From NCBI GenBank assembly GCA_034433775.1, contig DAOUAI010000140.1, positions 1 to 10,421 of the forward strand: a stretch of 10,421 bases of DNA, read 5' to 3'. Under the pieces are notes generated by a model that was not told the DNA's origin, did no database searches, and saw only the letters and a list, made by a program, of their open reading frames with translations. A program made the position numbers and the translations under genes. Positions 6,107 to 10,421 of the stretch are shown piece by piece. This stretch comes from CALJTV01 sp034433775 (GTDB lineage Bacteria > Chloroflexota > Dehalococcoidia > GIF9 > UBA5629). Numbering within the stretch: the stretch's first letter is position 1; every line of letters starts with the position of its first letter.

Positions 6107-8241
6107 CATTATCACAAACTAAGGTGGTTCAACAGACTAAAAAGGCGGTTGTTGGCAGTGTTATGAACCGGACTTTTCCTCTGGACAAGGTGCGGAATAT
6201 AGGCATCATTGCACATATCGATGCCGGGAAGACTACAGTCACCGAAAGAATCCTGTTCTATACAGGGCGGACTTATAAGATCGGAGAGGTGGATGAGGGG
6301 ACTGCAGTCATGGACTGGATGGAGCAGGAACGAGAGCGAGGTATCACTATCACTGCAGCAGCTACCACCTGTTACTGGCAAGAACACCGTATAAATATTA
6401 TCGATACCCCGGGGCATGTGGATTTCACTGCCGAGGTAGAGCGGAGCCTTCGGGTGCTAGATGGTGGTGTGGTGGTCTTCGATGCTGTTGCCGGGGTGGA
6501 AGCCCAGTCAGAGACGGTATGGAGACAGGCTGACAGGTATCAGGTGCCGCGTATATGCTTTATTAACAAGATGGACAGGACGGGTGCCGATTTCAATCAT
6601 ACTGTAAGCATGATAGGCGAGAGACTCAGGGCCAAAGCTCTGCCTGTACAGCTGCCTTGGGGTAAGGAAGACCAGTTTCGTGGTATCATCGATTTGATCG
6701 AGCAGAAAGCCTGGCTGTTTCCCGAAGATGCTGAAGCCTCTCCTGTGGAGATGCCGGTCCCTGAGGATATCATGGAAGAGTTCACCGAGCACCGTCATTT
6801 GATGATTGAAAAACTGGCTGAGAATGACGACCAGTTGATGTTGCTTTATCTTGAAGAGAAGGAGATCCTGCCGGCCCAGATAAAAGCTGCTATAAGAAGG
6901 CTCACCCTGGCCAACAGGATTGTGCCAGTGCTTTGTGGCAGCGCCTTGAAGAACAAAGGTATCCAGCCGCTGCTGGATGCTATAGTAAGTTACCTGCCAT
7001 CGCCTCTGGACATACCGCCGGTCAAGGTCACTGACTTACGGACTGGTGAAGAGGATGTCAGGGAGGTAAGCGATGAGGCACCGTTTTCGGCTCTAGCTTT
7101 CAAGGTAGTGACAGACCCCTTCATGGGGAGGCTGGTCTATTTCAGGGTCTATTCAGGAATGGTGACGACGGGGATGCAAGTACTCAATGCTACGAGGGGA
7201 CAGAAGGAGCGCATTGGCAGGCTGATACGCATGCATGCCAACCACCGGGAGGAGATCGAAGTAGCTGATACCGGTAGCATTGCTGCTACCGTGGGACTCA
7301 AAAACACTTTCACCGGCGATACACTGTGTGACCCGACGAGTCCGGTGTTGCTTGGGGCTATTCGTTTCCCCGAGCCAGTGCTTTCTATGGTTGTAGAACC
7401 GAAAAGCAAGGCTGACCAGAACAGGCTAAGCGAAGCCCTGAATAAACTTGCTGAAGAGGACCCTACTTTTAAAGTTCGGGCTGACCAGGAGACGGGGCAA
7501 ACGATTATCTCTGGCATGGGGGAGTTGCACCTTGAAGTGTTGATGGACCGGATGCGCCGTGAATTTAATGTTATGGCAAGAGTGGGCAAGCCTCAGGTGG
7601 CTTATAAGGAGACGATAACAGTTCCTGTGGAGGTTGAAGGCAGGTTTATTAAGCAGTTTGGTGGTCGGGGTCAGTACGGGCATGTATGGTTGAAATTGGA
7701 ACCTGGCGAGAGGGGTAGCGGCTTCAGATTTGTCGACCGACTCAGAGGCGGTGCAATACCCAAAGAGTATGTCCCGGCTGTAGAAGACGGTGTTAGAGAG
7801 GCGCTGGAGAGCGGTGTGATAGCTGGTTATCCGATAATAGACATAAAAGTCACTCTGTTTGACGGGAGTTTCCACGAGGTGGACTCGTCCGACCTGGCTT
7901 TTAAGATGGCCGGTTCTATAGCTGTGAAGGATGGTGTCAGAAAGGCTAAGCCAGTGTTGCTGGAGCCGATTATGAAGCTTGAAGTGGTTATGCCGGCGCA
8001 ATTTCTGGGTGACGTTATTGGTGACCTCAATGCCAGACGGGGGAACATCGAGGGCATTGAGACTCATGGCGAAACATGCACGGTAAGGGTGCTCATTCCT
8101 CTAGCCGAGACCTTCGGCTATGCTACCGTGTTGCGGTCGCTGACCCAGGGCAGGGCGAGTTATTCTCTGCAGTTCCATTGCTATAAAGAAGTCCCACCTA
8201 GTTTAAATGAGCAGGCGATGATTAAGGTGCGAGGCGTATAA
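6100..8241 (+). CDS. fusA: Translation elongation factor G
   Basis: EF-G is the GTPase that moves tRNA and mRNA through the ribosome after peptide transfer, and with RRF it splits ribosomes for recycling. All GTP-binding motifs are visible: AHIDAGKT (38-45), RGITIT (switch I), DTPGH (102-106) and NKMD (156-159). Later domains are complete, including GMGELHLEV, and the C-terminal domain ends near VPPSLNEQAMIKVRG. The frame from 6100 overlaps rpsG by 7 nt (ATGGTAA). It adds 21 residues (MVTLSQTKV...) before MNRTFPLDKVRNIGI, where most EF-G proteins begin. ATG 6163 would give a more typical 692 residues. Neither start has a good Shine-Dalgarno. The overlap suggests coupled initiation at 6100, but 6163 remains possible. 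No tuf gene follows. Confidence 0.97.
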   Translation: MVTLSQTKVVQQTKKAVVGSVMNRTFPLDKVRNIGIIAHIDAGKTTVTERILFYTGRTYKIGEVDEGTAVMDWMEQERERGITITAAATTCYWQEHRINIIDTPGHVDFTAEVERSLRVLDGGVVVFDAVAGVEAQSETVWRQADRYQVPRICFINKMDRTGADFNHTVSMIGERLRAKALPVQLPWGKEDQFRGIIDLIEQKAWLFPEDAEASPVEMPVPEDIMEEFTEHRHLMIEKLAENDDQLMLLYLEEKEILPAQIKAAIRRLTLANRIVPVLCGSALKNKGIQPLLDAIVSYLPSPLDIPPVKVTDLRTGEEDVREVSDEAPFSALAFKVVTDPFMGRLVYFRVYSGMVTTGMQVLNATRGQKERIGRLIRMHANHREEIEVADTGSIAATVGLKNTFTGDTLCDPTSPVLLGAIRFPEPVLSMVVEPKSKADQNRLSEALNKLAEEDPTFKVRADQETGQTIISGMGELHLEVLMDRMRREFNVMARVGKPQVAYKETITVPVEVEGRFIKQFGGRGQYGHVWLKLEPGERGSGFRFVDRLRGGAIPKEYVPAVEDGVREALESGVIAGYPIIDIKVTLFDGSFHEVDSSDLAFKMAGSIAVKDGVRKAKPVLLEPIMKLEVVMPAQFLGDVIGDLNARRGNIEGIETHGETCTVRVLIPLAETFGYATVLRSLTQGRASYSLQFHCYKEVPPSLNEQAMIKVRGV

Positions 8242-8243
8242 AT

Positions 8244-8552
8244 ATGCCCAAGCAGAGGATACGGATTAAGGTTAAAGGGTATGACCATAGACTGGTAGAC
8301 CAGTCCGTAGTGCAGATTGTAGAGACTGTAGAGCGGACAGGTGCTATTGTAGCTGGACCTGTACCTTTGCCCACGCAGATCCGTAAGTTCTGTGTGATAA
8401 GGTCTCCTCACATCGATAAGGACTCGAGAGAGCAATTTGAAATCCGTACCCATAAACGTCTTATCGATATTTTAGAGCCTACGTCGAAGACCATAGACGC
8501 ATTAACTCAGCTCCAGCTGCCCTCTGGAGTGGAGATCGACATCAGATTGTAG
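8244..8552 (+). CDS. rpsJ: 30S ribosomal protein S10 (uS10)
   Basis: The 102-residue product is S10, a 30S head protein that, as NusE, also joins NusB in transcription antitermination complexes. IRIKVKGYDHRLVDQS, GPVPLPT, FCVIRSPHIDKDSREQFE and THKRLIDI are family hallmarks, and the length is standard. It begins 2 nt after the fusA stop, with GAGG (8231-8234) inside the end of fusA 9 nt before the ATG. It is the first gene of the S10 series and is here joined directly to the str series. Confidence 0.98.
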   Translation: MPKQRIRIKVKGYDHRLVDQSVVQIVETVERTGAIVAGPVPLPTQIRKFCVIRSPHIDKDSREQFEIRTHKRLIDILEPTSKTIDALTQLQLPSGVEIDIRL

Positions 8553-8565
8553 GGTCCTTCAGGAA

Positions 8566-9186
8566 ATGATTCCAGGGATGATCGGCAAAAAAATAGGCAT
8601 GACCCAGTTGTTTCGGGATAACGGCGAAACAGTGGTGACGGTTATCGAAGCCGGTCCTTGTTTTGTGACTCAGATAAAGACTGAGGAGAAGGACGGCTAT
8701 AATGCTGTCCAGTTGGGCTTTGGTGAAGCAAAGCGGCTCAACTCCCCGCAAAAAGGACACCTTAAAGGGGTAGGGCTGTTCAAATATCTTCGTGAATTCC
8801 GCGTCGAAGATGTCAGCAGCTTTAAATTGGGGCAGAAAGTCGATGTTGAGATATTTAAGCCCGGTGATTTGGTCGATGTCATTGGTACATCAAAGGGCAA
8901 AGGCTTCGCCGGCGTGGTGAAACGCCATCATTTTGCTGGTGGTCCCAAGACACATGGGCAATCGGATAGACATCGGGCGCCCGGCTCGGTCGGTGCTACC
9001 ACATTTCCAGGACGCGTTCTTAAAGGTACTCGCATGGCGGGGCATATGGGTGATGACAGGGTGACAGTGCGTAATCTCGAGGTGGTGGACGTAGACCCTG
9101 CCCGGAATGTTCTGCTGGTGAAGGGAGCGGTGCCCGGTGGCAGGAACGGGCTGTTGCTTATTAGAAAGGCTGTCAAGGGTAGTTGA
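8566..9186 (+). CDS. rplC: 50S ribosomal protein L3 (uL3)
   Basis: The 206-residue product is L3, an early-assembly 23S rRNA-binding protein whose long extension reaches toward the peptidyl transferase centre. GKKIGMTQLF near the N-terminus, and KGKGFAGVVKRHHF, GPKTHGQSDRHRAPGSVG and GRVLKGTRMAGHMG further on, mark the family. The start at 8566 gives MIPGMIGKKIGMTQ, a usual L3 N-terminus; ATG 8578 would give MIGKKIGM and cannot be excluded. The ribosome binding site is weak (AGGA adjoins the start). It begins 13 nt after rpsJ. Confidence 0.97.
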   Translation: MIPGMIGKKIGMTQLFRDNGETVVTVIEAGPCFVTQIKTEEKDGYNAVQLGFGEAKRLNSPQKGHLKGVGLFKYLREFRVEDVSSFKLGQKVDVEIFKPGDLVDVIGTSKGKGFAGVVKRHHFAGGPKTHGQSDRHRAPGSVGATTFPGRVLKGTRMAGHMGDDRVTVRNLEVVDVDPARNVLLVKGAVPGGRNGLLLIRKAVKGS

Positions 9187-9187
9187 A

Positions 9188-9844
9188 GTGCAACTCAAAA
9201 TTCATAATACAAGCGGCAAGGTAGTGGGCGACATAGAATTAAGGGACGATGTTTTTGGTGAGCCTTTCAATGAGGCTGTGGTGCACCAGGTGCTGGTGAC
9301 ACAGCTAGCCAACAGGCGTCAGGGGACCGCAGATACCAAAACGCGGGGTGAGGTCAGTGCCAGTGGCAGAAAGCTGTATCCGCAGAAGCACACAGGGAGA
9401 GCACGCCGTGGCGATGCAACTTCACCCATTCTAAGAGGTGGAGGAGTTGTTTTTGGACCTCGTCCCAGGAGCTACCGCAAGGACGTGCCCAAGAAAGTAC
9501 GCCGTTTGGCCCTGAGATGTGTACTGTCGGCAAAAGCTGGCAATGGACAATTGATAGTATTGGATAAGCTTGAACTTGAAAGCCCGAAGACCAGGGAGAT
9601 AGCTAATATCATGGCAGCGCTGGGGATCAATGACTCGGCAATTATTGCTACCAGTCAGGTAGATGACAAGGTGGTCAAATCGGCTCGTAATCTGTCCGAA
9701 GTGAAGACTATGCCGGCGTCGCTACTTAATGTCGCTGACCTGTTATCTTACAAGTACTTGATAATGCCTGTAGACGCAGTGCGAGTGGTCGAGGGCTTGT
9801 GGAGTGTGAGACCTAAAAGTGAAGTGGTAACAAGTGCTAAGTAA
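9188..9844 (+). CDS. rplD: 50S ribosomal protein L4 (uL4)
   Basis: The 218-residue product is L4, a 23S rRNA-binding protein lining the exit tunnel; in E. coli it also represses the S10 operon. The start is GTG 9188, 1 nt after the rplC stop, giving MQLKIHNTSGKVVGDIEL, the usual L4 N-terminus. AAGGG (9175-9179) lies 8 nt before it. The frame extends upstream to an ATG at 9137, but that would overlap rplC by 50 nt and add a foreign-looking sequence. The tunnel-loop region reads TRGEVSASGRKLYPQKHTGRARRG (in parts, about residues 56-79), followed by GGGVVFGPRPRSY. The KLYPQKHTG variant differs from the common KPWRQKGTG form. Confidence 0.96.
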   Translation: MQLKIHNTSGKVVGDIELRDDVFGEPFNEAVVHQVLVTQLANRRQGTADTKTRGEVSASGRKLYPQKHTGRARRGDATSPILRGGGVVFGPRPRSYRKDVPKKVRRLALRCVLSAKAGNGQLIVLDKLELESPKTREIANIMAALGINDSAIIATSQVDDKVVKSARNLSEVKTMPASLLNVADLLSYKYLIMPVDAVRVVEGLWSVRPKSEVVTSAK

Positions 9845-9865
9845 AATCTGAGCAGTGTTATTGAT

Positions 9866-10150
9866 ATGCATACTTACGAAGTATTACGACGTCCGATAAT
9901 CTCCGAGAAGATGACTGCTCTTAAGGAGCAGAACAGATACGCTTTTGAGATAGCGAAGGGAGCGAGCAAGCGCCAGGTCAAAGAGGCGGTGGAGGCTGCG
10001 TTTAAAGTCGATGTAATTAAAGTTAATATTATAAATGTGCCTGGTAAAACGAGGAGATTTGGCAGACGGCAGGTAGTTACTCCGGGCTGGAAAAAGGCTG
10101 TGGTCACTCTGGTCCCGGGGCAAAAAATAGAGTTCTTTGAAGGCGTCTAA
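9866..10150 (+). CDS. rplW: 50S ribosomal protein L23 (uL23)
   Basis: The 94-residue product is L23, located at the tunnel exit, where it forms the docking site for trigger factor and SRP. Family marks are VLRRPIISEKM near the start, YAFEIAKGASKRQVKEAVEAAF, and VDVIKVNIINVPGK followed by a basic loop (TRRFGRR). The length is typical. It starts 21 nt after rplD, and I see no clear Shine-Dalgarno, so coupled translation may matter. Confidence 0.97.
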   Translation: MHTYEVLRRPIISEKMTALKEQNRYAFEIAKGASKRQVKEAVEAAFKVDVIKVNIINVPGKTRRFGRRQVVTPGWKKAVVTLVPGQKIEFFEGV

Positions 10151-10173
10151 AAAGTTCACGCTGGGGAAGCAAA

Positions 10174-10269
10174 TTGGGTTCAGTTATAAAAAAGCGAAAA
10201 AAGAAGATGGCGAAGCATAAACATCGCAAGTTGCTTAAAAAGACGCGATGGCAACGGCGACATCCATAA
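10174..10269 (+). CDS. bS22-like (AURKAIP1/COX24-domain) small ribosomal protein
   Basis: A TTG start opens a 31-residue, extremely basic protein that begins MGSVIKKRKKKMAKHKHRK and continues LLKKTRWQRRHP, with more than half of its residues Lys, Arg or His. This matches the family of tiny proteins with the COX24_C (AURKAIP1) domain, known as bS22 in mycobacterial 30S subunits and mS38 in mitoribosomes; family members sit near the decoding region. The MGSVIKKR start is the conserved N-terminus, which supports TTG 10174 over the internal ATG at 10207. A GGGGAAG stretch (10163-10169) lies just upstream. It sits between rplW and rplB, 23 nt after the first and 17 nt before the second, so it is surely co-transcribed with the S10 genes. 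It is short enough for most gene callers to miss. Confidence 0.88.
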   Translation: MGSVIKKRKKKMAKHKHRKLLKKTRWQRRHP

Positions 10270-10275
10270 AGGAAT

Positions 10276-10283
10276 AAGGAGAT
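10276..10283 (+). promoter_or_regulatory. Ribosome binding site of rplB
   Basis: AAGGAGAT lies in the 17-nt gap after the bS22-like gene, 3 nt before the TTG at 10287 (about 5 nt from the AGGAG core). It supports the TTG as the real start of rplB. The first in-frame ATG is too far into the conserved L2 sequence. Confidence 0.75.
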
Positions 10284-10286
10284 ACT

Positions 10287-10421
10287 TTGGGGCTAAAAAC
10301 ATTTCGTCCGACATCACCCGGTAGGCGGGGCATGGTCAGCGCTACTTTTGACGAGATAACCAAGACCGTGCCTGAGAAGTCCCTTTTGTTGCCTTTAAAG
10401 AAAAAGGCGGGGCGTAATAAC
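10287..10421 (+). CDS. rplB: 50S ribosomal protein L2 (uL2), N-terminal part cut by window edge
   Basis: The 45 visible codons from a TTG start read MGLKTFRPTSPGRRGM and later PEKSLLLPLKKKAGRNN, the L2 N-terminus. L2 binds 23S rRNA near the peptidyl transferase centre and helps subunit association. The rest (over 200 residues) lies beyond the window. It follows the bS22-like gene by 17 nt in the same orientation. Confidence 0.95.
   Translation, partial: MGLKTFRPTSPGRRGMVSATFDEITKTVPEKSLLLPLKKKAGRNN

Noticed and set aside
7426..8067. 213-codon minus-strand frame
   Set aside because: It is antisense to conserved EF-G domains and has low-complexity, unfamiliar sequence.
9137..9187. Upstream ATG extension of rplD
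   Set aside because: It would overlap rplC by 50 nt and add residues read from the rplC coding sequence in another frame. GTG 9188 gives the normal L4 N-terminus.

Overview
The window is a piece of a bacterial chromosome of moderate GC content. The best guess at its source is Chloroflexota, possibly a Dehalococcoidia-like lineage. The reasons are a Gram-positive-type S12 with the insertion before the PQKRGVC motif, an L4 with a QKHTGRAR motif, a lipoprotein-type solute-binding protein, and a str operon that runs from fusA straight into the S10 genes with no tuf. This placement is inference; no rRNA gene is present to test it.

Left part (1-4907), accessory metabolism and uptake. A minus-strand acyl-CoA dehydrogenase-like gene runs off the left edge and has a good sigma70-type promoter at 925-953. 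A gene-poor stretch of about 600 bp follows, with weak promoter candidates and one inverted repeat. Next is a plus-strand family 5 (oligopeptide/nickel type) extracellular solute-binding lipoprotein, closed by a clear intrinsic terminator at 3243-3278. Then comes a type B carboxylesterase with its own consensus-like promoter (3301-3329) and a complete catalytic triad. The solute-binding protein has no permease or ATPase genes beside it.

Right part (4908-10421), the translation machinery. A TTGACA-N17-TATAGT promoter (4997-5025) starts a leader of about 160 nt. The leader can fold into an intrinsic-terminator-like hairpin with a T tract (5077-5143), and an upstream segment (5042-5048) can pair with part of its 5' arm. 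This looks like a transcription attenuator. The operon follows in tight order: rpsL, rpsG, fusA, rpsJ, rplC, rplD, rplW, a 31-residue very basic bS22/COX24_C-like ribosomal protein, and the start of rplB. All lie on the plus strand with gaps of 1-23 nt or a short overlap within the coding series, which fits one long transcript.

The two most notable items are the tiny bS22-like gene between rplW and rplB and the predicted attenuator ahead of rpsL. I saw no CRISPR array, tRNA, rRNA, transposase, phage gene or defence system. Most of the window is conventional.
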